Shown piece by piece: positions 42,867 through 54,102 of a stretch of 64,000 nucleotides of DNA. The DNA is from Cladosporium sp. IMV 00045 (taxonomy: Eukaryota; Ascomycota; Dothideomycetes; Cladosporiales; Cladosporiaceae): contig MSJI02000794.1 in NCBI GenBank assembly GCA_001931905.2, positions 103,848 through 167,847 on the forward strand. The letters run 5' to 3'. The notes beneath the pieces are model-generated. The model worked only from the letters and a program-made list of their open reading frames with translations. It was not told the DNA's origin and searched no databases. A program made the translations under genes and the position numbers. The stretch's first letter is position 1, and each line of letters opens with the position of its first letter.

Positions 42867-43230
42867 TTGCGATCATGTCGACTGGCAGCAGGGCTGCCGT
42901 TGATAATGTTTTCACCCCATAGCCAGATTTCTAAGATTTGTTAGGAAAGGAAGAAGCGACATGCGAGTTTTGGAAACGGCGAAAGAGCATTGCTTGGCGG
43001 GCTTGACAGCCTCAGGCATTATCGGGATGCCTCATTGTTGGCTTTGACAGAATGTAGAACATTGAGATGAGTTGAATCGTTCATGATTATATTCAGATGA
43101 TGCCATATTTTCAGGAGCGTTACACAGCTCGTCATTGCAAATTCTCATGCATACATAAAAACGGGTATCTACCAAAAGTGCAACCAAAACTCCACCAAGC
43201 CCAAACATATCGAAACACCAATCCTCAATC
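42867..43230. other. Intergenic, 0.36 kb
   Basis: Myb gene promoter side and 3' end of the Sos7-like gene. Nothing else seen. Confidence 0.45.
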
Positions 43231-44093
43231 TCAAACCTCGAGCATAGCCTTTAATCCTCCATCCACACTCTTAAGCCACCTGCCCCTTTCTTCCAATTCA
43301 TCTCCCAGCCCACCATTCTCCCTGCCCCTCCTAGCCTCATTGGCACTCTGTACAGCGCCATTCTTCCGCGTCTCCAGTGGCCCCAATTCTTGCTCCAAAG
43401 CAGCAACTGCGCGCTTCTTCTCTGGCAGGACTTGCTTGAGATTCGCGATCTGACGATCGAGATCCGCGAGCTCTTGTTCTTTCTTCGACAGTAGTGAGAG
43501 TGTGGGCTGTAATGGGAGGTTGAGGGATGGGTCTGCGGACTTGGGTTGCTGGGAAGCACGCAGGGTGGTGAGACTCTCCTCAAGATTTGCGATCTCTTCT
43601 GGTAGTGCTGCGAGGTGGCTTGTTTGAAGCTCGACGTCCTCGTATCCTGTGGCAGTCGGTCAATGTCCGAATCGCTATTTTTTCACATCGCGCCTTCACA
43701 CTTACGCCTCGCCAATACCCTGCCTTGCTCTTCCAGGTCGGCAATGATACCTCTAACCTCCTCTTTCTTCGCTTTGAGCGCAGCCTTGTCCACAGCAAGC
43801 TTCTCTCCCAACTCCCTATTCTCCGCGCCTTCCACAAACTCCGGTTCCTCGGCTGTGATCGCGCGAAGAAATCTCTCTTTCGTCACTTGTTCCACATAGC
43901 TGAAGCGGAGCTTTGAAAAAAGCTCGCGATAATGTTCCAGATCTGCTTGAAGAGCGGAAGGTGTACGTTCTTGATCCGAGGCATTGGAGGTTCTCTTCGT
44001 AGACGCGACGGGGTCGAGGATGGGTTGCGAGATCCTGAGGATGGACAGCTCGGCAGGCTCCTGGAGCTGCTGGAGTGCTTGTTGTGGATCCAT
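43231..44093 (-). CDS. Sos7-like kinetochore coiled-coil protein (267 aa, 2 exons)
   Basis: Exons 44093-43706 and 43646-43231 (59-bp intron, GTAAGT donor, CCACAG acceptor) total 804 bases in frame. After a short N-terminal PAELSILRIS segment comes KLRFSYVEQVTKERFLRAI, which I associate with the Sos7/Kre28 family (partner of the Spc7/KNL1 kinetochore protein). The rest is almost continuous heptad-type coiled coil (AALKAKKEEVRGIIADLEEQ; EQELADLDRQIANLKQVLPE). Family assignment is from memory of this motif. Start codons of this and the RS-rich gene are 226 bp apart and divergent. Confidence 0.68.
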
Positions 44094-44319
44094 GGCAGTT
44101 CGCGATCACTTGTTTGTGCCGTTTCGAGAAGTAAAGTGCTTGCTTATGTGCATTTGTTTACCTTTTCCCAAACACAGCCAGTCTGCATGACGGGCCAATT
44201 CCGCGCCTTCCAATTTGCGTCATCCCCGCCCATCTGCACTTTCACATGTCAATCAATCCACATATACCCATCCTCTGACAACAAATGTACAACCTGTCCG
44301 AGAAAGACGCTCCACAACC

Positions 44320-45495
44320 ATGGACACCCCAATAACCGACGACTACGTGATATCCCTCCTCCAAAAAGAAACCCAACCCAGCAGCAGACTCGGCTCATCA
44401 TTCCCCCCCTCAAAACGCGACAAGAATGCGCCCAAACCAAACACTCGATTCCTAAGGAACCTAGTCCGAGATGCCGACAGTCACAATGCTGCGCTTCTCG
44501 CAAAAGAAAAGGCAGAAACCAGAGCGCGATTGAAAGGACTTGAGCGAGGAGGCGAAAAGCGAGGAAGAGACGGAGCTGCGGGCGAGGACGAAGACGGTGC
44601 ACGCAAGCGCCGTCGGGATGGCGAGCGAGAAGGCAGGTGGAAGGGAGTTCTTTCTGGTCTCGGACAGTCAAGCGCGAAAGACAGACATGGGAGGCTTGAG
44701 AAGCGATCAAAACGGGACGACAGAGAACCGGACGAAAAGTCACGCTCCCACGACCACAGACGAGACGAAGATCGCACAGGCTCGCGCAGAGAACACCGTT
44801 CACATCGAAAACGCTCGCCGAGCCCCGAATCGCGATCGAGGTCACCTGACAAAAGCAGTCGGCGAGATCACAGACGCAGACGCTCACACAATCGGGAAAC
44901 GACGAATCGACTCCCTGACGACCGCCGACGCATGCGCTCTCGCTCACGCGATCGTCATGACAGAACAAAACGCAGATCGAGATCAAAATCACCACGCCAT
45001 CGCAAAGAGAGTCCCAGTCCCAAGCGCAATCGAAAACATACCGACTCTGACTCCGACTCCGACCCCCTCGACTCCTTCCTCGGCCCTGCACCACCCCCTA
45101 CTACACTTCCCCGCGGCCGCGGCGCCAACAGCACGAACAGCAACCGCACAACAATCGACCTCCGCTTCAACGACGCGAACTACAACCCACGCACCGACAT
45201 CGAGCAATCCGACTCAGAAGGCGAAGGATCAGGCATGAAAGGCAAAGACGACTGGACATCTTCGCTCGAAGCGCTGCGAGACCGGGCGGCGTGGCGCGAG
45301 AAAGGCGCGGAGAGGCTTCGCGAGGCGGGGTTTGGGGAGAAGGATGTGCAGGTTTGGGAGGGCAAGGGGAGGGAGAAGGATGAGCGCGATTTGAAGTGGA
45401 GGGGGAAAGGGGAGGGGAGGGAGTGGGATGCTGGGAAGGTGGACGGGGAAAAGGGGGTGAGGCAGAAGGCTGCTTGGACGAAGGGGTTGGAGTGA
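44320..45495 (+). CDS. RS-rich nuclear protein, probable splicing-related (391 aa)
   Basis: Intronless frame; ATG at 44320 (MDTPITDDYVISLLQKE) chosen over an upstream in-frame Met that adds only unlikely sequence. The conserved block is KPNTRFLRNLVRDADSHNAA followed by KEKAETRARLKGLE. Residues 95-270 are extremely rich in Arg, Ser, Asp, Glu and His, an RS/RD-type domain. C-terminal motifs such as DLRFNDANYNPRTDIE and a charged helix follow. Fungal proteins of this shape are commonly named pre-mRNA-splicing factor 38B-like, without a known reaction. The RS domain also generates long open frames on other strands, which are not genes. Confidence 0.72.
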   Translation: MDTPITDDYVISLLQKETQPSSRLGSSFPPSKRDKNAPKPNTRFLRNLVRDADSHNAALLAKEKAETRARLKGLERGGEKRGRDGAAGEDEDGARKRRRDGEREGRWKGVLSGLGQSSAKDRHGRLEKRSKRDDREPDEKSRSHDHRRDEDRTGSRREHRSHRKRSPSPESRSRSPDKSSRRDHRRRRSHNRETTNRLPDDRRRMRSRSRDRHDRTKRRSRSKSPRHRKESPSPKRNRKHTDSDSDSDPLDSFLGPAPPPTTLPRGRGANSTNSNRTTIDLRFNDANYNPRTDIEQSDSEGEGSGMKGKDDWTSSLEALRDRAAWREKGAERLREAGFGEKDVQVWEGKGREKDERDLKWRGKGEGREWDAGKVDGEKGVRQKAAWTKGLE

Positions 45496-45968
45496 TTGGA
45501 TTTTGTGTGATGAGGGAGAGATGTTATTATTATCGGAAAGATTGAAAAAGATCGCATAATGGCTTCGCAGGCTATCTTTTCGCGAGATATGTAATGATCA
45601 AAGGATGGACCAATTTTGCATACTATAAGACCAAGCGCATGGCGTCTTCAGCAGTGAATTGCGGATTTTGCACTCTTCTCAATTCTCGGTGGCAAGGATG
45701 CGCTTCGAATAGGCTGTGTGCGATGATACTTGCACCAATGCTACAGCGATGCCTATACTGAGCCTCACCATGTCTCGACGGTGTGGAGCTCTATTCAAAG
45801 TGCTGGATGTGAGGGTACTTGCACCAAAGAAGAAAAAAGGAAGATACCTTAACATATGCTTACATGAATCGATGCTAGCGCCATGTTTTCCAGCAGCAAG
45901 AACAACAAAGAAAAATGAAACGTCGCTCTCAGGAGTCCTCGCAGGAGTCCGACAAGATCCAGCAACGC
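45496..45968. other. Intergenic, 0.47 kb
   Basis: Convergent 3' ends of the RS-rich gene and PMT2. No gene seen. Confidence 0.45.
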
Positions 45969-48886
45969 CTAAAGTTCCTCCTTGCCAGTACTCTTGCCGA
46001 CATCACTCTCCGGCTCGGGCACAGGAACGCTCTGCTCAACGCTCTTCTCCTTCTTGAGATCCTCCTTGACACCAGCCTGGGGCGGGACGGTGTTCGCCTC
46101 ATTCTCGCCAAGCGGGTCCTGAGTGTCTGGGTTCCTGCCCTCGGCGTACGAGCCGGCGTAACCAGCCTCGTCGCCGTCGACGACGCCCTCGTAGACTTCG
46201 TTACCCTTCTCGTCGACGAGGCGGGTGCGGGTCTCGTACCGCGTCGAGAAGGACACTTTGCCTTCCATGGCCTTGACTTGCTCTTCGTTCAGGAGGTTGC
46301 CGTTCTCGTCGCGAAATTCGACTTTTTCTTCGGTGATGGCGCCGTCGGGTTGGACTCTTTGCTCCTGCGGGGTGTGGTGGACTTCTTTCTTGGGGTCGTC
46401 GGCGACGGGTGGCGGCGGGCCGACGTGCGCTTGAGAGGTGGCGGCCGGGCCGGGGGCGGGGACGTCCTCGATGGCGTATTCAGCGTACTGAGTGGAATGT
46501 TAGTGATTTGTGCCTCAATCATGGCTGTAAATACTGCACTTACGGTATCGTAGAAGTTGTTGCACTCCCAATCCCACGTCTTGAACAGCTTCACCTGCTT
46601 GCACTCCGCCTTGGTCCATGTGTTACCGTAGCCCAGAGGCGCGTAAATGCCGAAGACAACAATGCTAGCCGCAAGGAAAACGACGATGCCAGTACGGCTG
46701 ATGATTGGACGCTCCTTAATGCCAAGACCAGAGACACGGGTGGTGACGAAATCCCAGATCTGACAGAGCGTGATGATAGCAAAGAAAAGGGCTGGGAAGT
46801 AGTGGTGCAAGAAGAGCTGGCGCTGCATGAGGAAGAACGGAAAGTAGTGGAACGCCCATCCGAGGACAGACATGCCAATCTCATAGTCGAAGCGCTTGAA
46901 GATGGTGTTGCTGTAATCGTTGCAGCTACGCTGCCATCTCAGAATCGAGAGAGCCTTGAAGACAGCATACAGTCCGATGGCTGCCGTTGAGGACCACCAG
47001 ATGAGAGGGTTTCCGATGAGGTAGATCTGGCGGTGGTTGCGTCCCCAGAAGTTGATACCACGACGAAGGATAGGCCAAGACTGAGGGCGAGAGTCCCAGG
47101 CGTGGGATTCCACGAGGCCGGCGTTGGTGGTCCACATAACGCGCTGAAGCTCCCAGAACTTGCCGAAGAAACCAGGGTGGCGGTAGTTGACCTTCTCGGC
47201 GTCTTCCTTGAGCTGCGGGTGCTTGTTGCTCTCGATGTACCAGACGCTGTTGGGAAGCGTACCACCCTTAGCGCAAGTGACCTCCTGCTGCTCGAAACCC
47301 CAGTCGGGCAGCTTGACCTTGTGGGAGAAGAGGACGCAGCCTGTCATAACGTGAACCAACTTGAACTTGGTCTGGATTGTGCGAAGGCGCTCCTTTGCCT
47401 CCTTGCCATCAGACATGGACTTGACAATTTCAACACGGAAGAGATCGTTGGCATCACCCTCGAAGCCAGGGTATCCGTAGGCACTGACTTCGTTTTGCCA
47501 GTCAGCCTCAGTGATTGGAGGGCGATGGTCGTGAGAATGCACGCGACGATCGGTGATGACGTGGTACAGGCGAATGAGAGATCCATCGGTGACCCATTCC
47601 GGGTCAATGTTGTCCCAGGCCATTGGACCAGTGACGGAGGTGTTGCCGGTAGGGTCATTCGCCCAGTCAATCGGTTGAGTTTGGTTCTCCAAGAGAAATA
47701 CGTTGTTCTCGTCCTTGTGGGGATAAAGGGTGATCTGCTGTTGCTTACTACCGGTAGGATACATGTGCTGGTGCGAGTGGAGATATCCACCTTGGGTGTT
47801 GTGGTGTCTGAGACTGAGACGTGCACCGAAAGCAACATCGGCGGGCACATCAGCCATGGACTTTGTGTTGAGAGTGGACTGGAACTCGCTGCTCATGAAG
47901 CCATCGCCATCACCAGGATTGACGAGGCAGATAAAGTGAATGGCGAACATTGCCATGTAGAAAGCGATCGGGATGACGATCAGACAGAAAGTGCGCGCAA
48001 ACAAGTGCTTGAACCAGATTCTGGTGGTCACGTTCTTGGTGTCTCCAAGAAGCACCCAAAGCTGCAGCGCCGTGAGGGAACCGACCCAGGCAATGGTAAA
48101 GAGACCAACCCACTTGACGCTGAACGTGGCACCAAGAGTAATTCCAGAGGCGGCCAGCCAAAACCACCACGCAGGCTGGAATGCATACTTGGGTCCAAGC
48201 TCATGCTGATTTTGGAAAGAGATCCACGAGAGCGCAGTCATAGCCGTGAACAGGACGAGAGGCGAATCAAGCAGAATAAGCCTTGATTGCGTGACCAGAC
48301 CGTTCTCGAAAATGACCAGGGCGGCACCGAACACAGCGGTAGCCGACTTGCAGCCAGACGCCTTCAAAGTGAGGTACATGACCGGCACGGCCAGGACACC
48401 ACAGATAGCCGGAAGCAACCTCATCGCAACGTAAGGCACGCGAGGCTCCACGTAGTCCTTTCCAATGTCCTTGAAATCGAAGTTTCCATCGAAGCCAGCC
48501 AACCATCCGGCGAGTGTGATCAAAAGCTTGGCCAGCGGCGGGTGTACATCCATGAAGAACTTGCCCTTGATGTACTTGCTCGCGAAGCCTCCGAAATGAA
48601 CCTCATCGAAGACGACCGACGACGGCTGGTAGATGCGAAACAGGCGGACGAAGAAGGCGAGGATTGTAAGACCGCCCAGGTATTCCCAGTCATGGCTCTT
48701 GAGGTTGGCGATGTTGTTATCTTGGACGCCATCAGAAGTGTATTCGCCATTCGGATACGCCGGCTTGTTCGGGCTCGATTGGTTCATTCCAATGGTCGTG
48801 GTACGCTTGCTCGTGGCAGCGGCCAGGTCTTCGGCGGAGTAGGTAACGCCATTGACCTCGGTGGGTTTGGCGTCTCTTGTGGCCAT
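45969..48886 (-). CDS. PMT2: Protein O-mannosyltransferase, Pmt2 type (953 aa, 2 exons)
   Basis: Exons 48886-46544 and 46487-45969, 56-bp intron (GTAAGT, CTAAC, CTCAG). The first luminal loop carries the catalytic motif VVFDEVHFGGFASKYIKGKF with the Asp-Glu pair, then DVHPPLAKLL. Multiple membrane helices, MIR-type repeats in the central luminal loop (LRHHNTQGGYLHSHQHMYP, then GSLIRLYHVITD) and HYFPALFFAI near the end follow. GT39 enzymes move mannose from dolichyl-phosphate-mannose to Ser/Thr of secretory proteins in the ER. The Pmt2 subfamily acts as heterodimer with Pmt1. Oddity: exon 2 adds a 172-residue acidic, Pro/Glu-rich cytosolic or luminal tail, longer than in yeast Pmt2. Divergent from SF3A1. 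Confidence 0.9.
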
Positions 48887-49512
48887 CCTGGCGGTGATGT
48901 TGAACGTGAAACTGGTGTATCAGGAGCCCATGCGGGTTGAGTTTTGTCGTGAGTTGTAATAGTATAGAGGATCCAGTTCAGGTCGCTCGAGTCCGAGCTC
49001 CTGATTAAGGCGTCGATCTCGTGAAGCGGGCACGCGGCAGCCGCAACAGCTGTGAAGGAGACAAGTGAAGTAAAGTGAAGTAAGTGAAGAGAATGACGAG
49101 AATGAGAAGGGCGACAAGATCTGGTCGTGATCCTGACGACAAACAGGAACTGTTGGAAGTGCCCCGTTCAGCTGCACTTTTGCACGTTACGTGGTCAATC
49201 GGGATGGGAGCTATTAATGGCTGGCTGGCTGAACTGGCTGGCTGCATGCACAAGGTAAGGGGTCCTGAAGCTCCTTCACTCACAACTGTGCCACTTGGTG
49301 CCTGACTTCTCAGGCAGCTATGCGCGACGTGAGCTTCCAGACATGTGAACTTCTTTTGATGAAGCGGGCTACACTACACTACTTTGAACAACCACAACAC
49401 AACACCGATACCGACACGCAACCTCTTCACTACACTCCATTGTCACTCTTGTTATTGCGATTGCATATATACCACTCGAAGCAAAGCGCGCATCAATCAC
49501 ATCACCGTCGCC
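48887..49512. other. Divergent promoter region PMT2 / SF3A1
   Basis: About 625 bp between two start codons. Contains AAGTGAAG direct repeats near 49060-49090 and a GGCTGGCTG repeat near 49218-49242. No gene seen. Confidence 0.45.
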
Positions 49513-51159
49513 ATGGCCGCGACAAACGGCGAGTCCAAGATGGACGACGTGGCCAGCAACGCTCCCGAGGGCATGATTCTTCCGCCGACAAGTCTGCGCG
49601 AAATCATCGAGAAGACTGCAGGCTATGTCGTGCGCAACGGCGCAAGTTTCGAGGTAGGTCTTCGTGAGAAGCAGGCGGCAAATATCAAGATGTCTTTCTT
49701 GCAAAACGATGATGCATACAACGGGTACTATCAATGGCGCAAGAGCGAGATTGAGGCAGGCAGGGGAAACGCTGTGAGCGCTGGTCGGGAGGGCGAAGTG
49801 AGTTTCCAGGGAAGGGAAGTGAAGAAGGGTCCGGAGCCACCTGAGGAGTTTCAGTTTTCCGCTCGCGTGCCCAACATCAGTGCGCAGGATCTGGATGTGG
49901 TGAAGCTCACGGCTCTATACGTTGCGAAGAACGGAAGAGGATGGATGACACAGCTATCGCAAAGAGAGGCGGGCAATTTCCAGTTCGATTTCCTCAGGCC
50001 GCAACACACACTCTACCAGTTCTTCACTCGCCTGGTGGATCAATATCAGGAGCTGTTGACTGGCGACTCGACGGATGGTGGCAGACCGCAGAAGAAGCGC
50101 ATTACAACGCTCGAGCAGAACGTGAAGGAGCGCTTCCAGGTCTTGGATAAGGCGAAGAAGCGCGCGGAGTGGGTGAAGTATCAAGAAGCGCAGAAGGTGG
50201 CCAAGGAAGAGCAACAGGAGAAGGAACGCATCGAATATGCGCAGATCGATTGGCACGACTTTGTCGTCGTTGAGACTGTCATGTTCGACGAGCGTGACGA
50301 GACTGCCGACTTGCCAGCACCTGTGACCATCAATGATCTGCAGTCAGCATCACTTGAGCAGAAGGCTGCCATGAGCATCAACCCCAACAGGCGTATTGAG
50401 GAGGCGTTCCCGTCGTTTGACGATCAACCCCAATTCTACGGACAACAGCAGCAGCAGCAGCAAGCATGGGGTCAGTCATCACAAGCACATCGCCCACCTC
50501 TCGCCAAACACGTACTAACACCCCTCGCAGGCACCCACCCTCAAGCCGCAGCTATGCCAATGCCGCCACCTCAACCCTACCAAGCCACACCACCACAAGC
50601 CCAGCAGGCCTTCCAACCACCTCCACAAGACGACAACTTCTCCCGTATCAACACCATTCAGCAGGACCGCGACCGCGCGCGCGCCGCTCAGGAAGCGGCA
50701 CGCGCCACCGGTGCACCCATGAAGATCCGCAACGACTACATCCCCCGCGCGCAGCAACAGCGCCAGACAGCAAACACCTCCATCTGCCCGAACTGCAAGC
50801 AAGCGGTCCCCAACGAGGAATTCCAACAGCATCTTCGCATCGAAATGCTTTCGCCCGAGTGGCGCGAGCAAGCCGCGCGCGCTGCGCATCGCTCTTCGAC
50901 GACGAATTTATCAACTTCAAGAGATTTCTCAAATTTAAAGAGACTGGCCAGCCAACGTGCCGACGTCTTCGACCAGGCCACCGGACAGCCTGTCAGCGAG
51001 GAGGAGGTTGCGAGGAGGAAGCGTGCCGAGGCTGGTGCGTACGATGGTGTCAGCGGCATGCCTAGCCAGGCTGCTCTGGCGGGTATGACTCAGCCAGGTG
51101 ATCAGAGCAAGGATGTGCAGGAGCAGATCAGGCAGTTGCATCAGAAGTACGGTCCTTGA
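49513..51159 (+). CDS. Splicing factor 3A subunit 1 (SF3A1/Prp21), 528 aa spliced
   Basis: ATG at 49513 (MAATNGESKMDD). SURP1 at about 28-76 (LREIIEKTAGYVVRNGASFE) and SURP2 at about 126-182 (LDVVKLTALYVAKNGRGWMT) are separated by a linker, the SF3A1 layout. A central DUF3587/PRP21-like region follows, then Gln/Pro-rich sequence and a Cys-containing CPNCKQAVPNEEFQQHLRIE. The U2 snRNP subunit acts in branch-point recognition. A 60-bp intron at 50471-50530 with a perfect TACTAAC branch site ends in CGCAG; it is a multiple of three and stop-free, so the unspliced frame is also open (548 aa). The C-terminal ubiquitin-like domain of animal SF3A1 is absent, as usual in fungi. Confidence 0.88.
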   Translation: MAATNGESKMDDVASNAPEGMILPPTSLREIIEKTAGYVVRNGASFEVGLREKQAANIKMSFLQNDDAYNGYYQWRKSEIEAGRGNAVSAGREGEVSFQGREVKKGPEPPEEFQFSARVPNISAQDLDVVKLTALYVAKNGRGWMTQLSQREAGNFQFDFLRPQHTLYQFFTRLVDQYQELLTGDSTDGGRPQKKRITTLEQNVKERFQVLDKAKKRAEWVKYQEAQKVAKEEQQEKERIEYAQIDWHDFVVVETVMFDERDETADLPAPVTINDLQSASLEQKAAMSINPNRRIEEAFPSFDDQPQFYGQQQQQQQAWGQSSQAHRPPLAKHVLTPLAGTHPQAAAMPMPPPQPYQATPPQAQQAFQPPPQDDNFSRINTIQQDRDRARAAQEAARATGAPMKIRNDYIPRAQQQRQTANTSICPNCKQAVPNEEFQQHLRIEMLSPEWREQAARAAHRSSTTNLSTSRDFSNLKRLASQRADVFDQATGQPVSEEEVARRKRAEAGAYDGVSGMPSQAALAGMTQPGDQSKDVQEQIRQLHQKYGP

Positions 51160-51749
51160 GGGGGTGATCCGTGATGTTGCAGTGAGAGAGTTGCTATGAA
51201 AGATTCGGAGTGGCGTGCTGTGGATGCCACACTCAGTGTGAGAATATGTAGTATGCCCTGCTAGGCCATGTAGCCTTGCGCTGTAATGATTGAGCCAGAT
51301 GAGCCCAGAGGCTTAATGTAAAGATAAACGACAAATGACTTGCTGCAAATCTCTCTCGACTCCCTCTGCCTCTGTCCGCCTATTGTGCAGCTATAATCGC
51401 CTGCCGCACACCGGAAACCATCATGCACCGAAGAGAAAGACATTAGGGGACTCGTGATGCTAATTGACGTCCAGAATGGCATTACACAGACTCTCCTACT
51501 TTCGCCTTGTTAATGATCGCCGCGTCCTCGACCGTTGGAGCGCTACGTTGGCGAAAATATCAAATGTACCCAAGCTATGTAGCTACCTCATCGTTTCTCG
51601 TTGGTGATGTGAAATTAGTGCTCCATTGAAAGTCGAAACAAAACTATGAACTCCAGCTATATTCACAGCAAGTAAAACTATGCATCTGCTCTGTCGACTG
51701 CGTGAACTTGACCCAAGACCTGTTGAAAAGGTAGACAATGTTTCGGCCA

Positions 51750-51767
51750 CCCCAACCCTAACCCTAA
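51750..51767 (-). repeat. Interstitial telomere-type motif
   Basis: CCCCAACCCTAACCCTAA, about three CCCTAA-like units on the plus strand. No flanking subtelomeric features. Confidence 0.75.
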
Positions 51768-52109
51768 GCTGTGAAAGAGATCACCATGCTTCCTGATCTG
51801 GTTTTCGAAGCCGCCAACATCGCGTTATTTAGATCTTAGACCGCATAGTTTTCGCCATGGCTTAGTGTACCTCTCCACAACTAGTCCAGCCTTGCCGAGC
51901 TATACCATCCTTCGTGCATGCTACATAGCTACCTACCTTAGCGTGACTAGCAGATGCACCTTGATGATCTGCTGGACCTGGCAAGATATAAGGCCCAGCG
52001 GCCCCCTGAGCCTCTCCTCTCCGCTCTGTCGCATGGCCAACCTACATATCAGTTCGAGACAATGTGAATCTGGCTGCTCAGATGCGGCTATGGCGATGGG
52101 ATTGTCTCT

Positions 52110-52342
52110 TGATTGACTTTCTTGGTGACCACACGAGCGGCCCAACGATGCCATACGACATCACTTGTCGCACCCGTATACCTCTCGGAACAAGCAGCCG
52201 TACAGTCATCAAGGCTTCGCAAGACGGCACCGTGCACGATCTCATCTTTGCGAAGGGCACTTTATTTCTCAACTTACCGCCTGAAGATTACAAATCGCAG
52301 CACGCGTTGCTGTGGGAAAATCCGGACGAAAATCGCATTTGA
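52110..52342 (+). pseudogene. Possible cytochrome P450 fragment
   Basis: In one frame (ending TGA at 52340-52342) the translation contains RIPLGTSSRTVIKASQDGTV, then FAKGTLFLNLPP and ALLWENPDEN. The spacing resembles the P450 segment after helix K (PL-TSR..., then I-x-KGT-x-V, then LW-x-x-x-x-DE). No heme-binding Cys loop and no upstream helices were found. Weak: could be chance. Confidence 0.25.
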
Positions 52343-52849
52343 GTCGGAAGAAGCCGAGTCATCCGCGTAACCACCTCACTTGGAAAATAAGCAAACCTCA
52401 AAATCGTTCTGCAATCGAGAGCTGACGAGAGACTGAGATACTGATACATGATAAGAGTAAGATGCGGACATACAAGATCGCCAGTCTGGTATCGCCGTTT
52501 GCTTGTGGAATCCCGAACACAGACGGCCAGGTTGACGTCAGCAAAGGCCCATCTTCGGTCAACACCCAGAGAACCATGACAATTCGCCGTAACCGCACGC
52601 GGCCGCACTACGCGGCTACAGTATGGACACGGCGATAGACCCTAACACCGATGATATGGAGAAGTGGATATCGTTGTCGCCATCACCCAGGGAAAGATTC
52701 CATAGAAACAGAACGTCGCCGCCGCAGCAAATCCAAATCTTCCTATCCTCTTTACAACTCACAAAGCGAATAAACTAAAAAACAGCATACGCCCTGACTA
52801 GCACCAGATCCAAATCGACAGGAACAGCCAAATAACAAATCAACTCAAA

Positions 52850-54102
52850 ATGTCTACCGACTACAAGTTCGAAGGATGGGTCGGCCTCGACGCCAATGCT
52901 GCCAAGGGCAACATGGTCTGGCAGAGCTATGAGCCAAAGCCTTCCAAGAAACCGACATCGACATTGAGATTACCCACTCCGGAATCTGCGGTTCGGATAT
53001 CCACACTCTCTCCAGGTTCGTGCCTGCAATCCCACCAACCTCACCAACAAGATCCAATCACTAATATCTTATGCATCAAGCGGCTGGGGACCCACGACTA
53101 CCCGGTGTTGTAGGCCACGAAATCGTCGGCAACGCCGTCCGCGTCGGCAAAGATGTGAAGAACGGCGTCAAAGTCGGCGACCGCGTCGGCGTGGGTGCTC
53201 AATCCGGCGCTTGCCTCAAAGGCGACTGCGCATCGTGCTCCACCGGCTCGGAGAACTACTGTAAGGTGCAACCAACCCACACGTACAACAGCAAGTGGCC
53301 CACGGGCGAAAAAGCCTACGGCGGCTACGCGAAGTACTGGCGTGGAGACAACAACTTCGTCTTTGCGATTCCGGATGCCATCCCTCCGCTGAGGCAGCGC
53401 CTATGCTTTGCGGCGGAGTAACGACGTACTCGCCGCTAAAACAAAACGGATGCGGCCCTGGAAAGAGAGTGGGAATTGTTGGTATTGGCGGAGTGAGTCT
53501 CGTCCAGAGACCTTGAAGCTGTTGAAGATCGACTAACATCTCCCAGCTCGGCCACTTCGGCCTCCTCTTCGCCAAGGCCCTCGGCGCCGACAAGGTCGTT
53601 GCCATCTCCCGCACTGATGCCAAAAAAGAGGACGCGTTCAAACTCGGAGCCGTAAGAGAAACCCCTCCGATTCCCCCAAGCACCCTAAAGAAAACCCACT
53701 GACCCCAACCCCCAATCTACAGGACGAATTCATCGCCACCGCCGAAGAAGGCTACGAGAAGACCTACGCCAACAGCCTCGACCTGATCGTCTCCACCGTC
53801 TCCGGCCCTGGCCTGCCCCTGACAAGCTACCTCGGTCTCCTCGACATCGGCGGACAATTCATCCAAGTCGGCGCGCCGGAAGACCCCATCCCCCAATTCA
53901 TGGCGTTCGCTCTGATCATCAAGAAGGTCAAGGTTGGCGGCAGCTTGATCGGATCTCCGCGGAGATCCGCGAGATGCTGCAGTTGGCGGCCGACAAAGGC
54001 ATTCACCCGTGGATCAACGAGAGGCCCATGAGCGGCGCGAATGAGGCGATTGTGGACTTTGAGAAGGGTGTGCCGAGGTACAGGTTTGTGCTGAAGAACT
54101 AG
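52850..54102 (+). pseudogene. Zinc alcohol dehydrogenase (ADH6/CAD type) with five single-base deletions
   Basis: The reading frame of an NADP-dependent medium-chain alcohol dehydrogenase can be followed from MSTDYKFEGWVGLDANAAKG to FVLKN-stop through three introns (53016-53080, 53493-53546, 53652-53722). Zinc and cofactor motifs are legible: GICGSDIHTL, the GHE pair, a structural-zinc Cys cluster (CLKGDCASC...NYC), and GIGGLGHFGLLFAKALGADK across intron 2. Frame is lost by one base at five places near 52939, 53095, 53106, 53398 and 53959, each in a doubled G or C. There are no substitution stops in the true frame. It is either a young pseudogene or a stretch with uncorrected sequencing errors. 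I leave it as found. Confidence 0.8.

Larger units (their letters stand above)
51160..52849. other. Intergenic, 1.7 kb, with telomere-type motif and possible P450 scrap
   Basis: No intact gene. It holds a telomere-type tract at 51750-51767 and a degenerate stretch at 52110-52342 listed separately. Confidence 0.5.

Noticed and set aside
44249..45238. Long frames on both strands over the RS-rich gene
   Set aside because: Low-complexity RS codons keep alternative frames open; none has recognisable protein features.
47033..48286. 417-residue plus-strand frame inside PMT2
   Set aside because: Antisense of a fully supported membrane enzyme; no domain.
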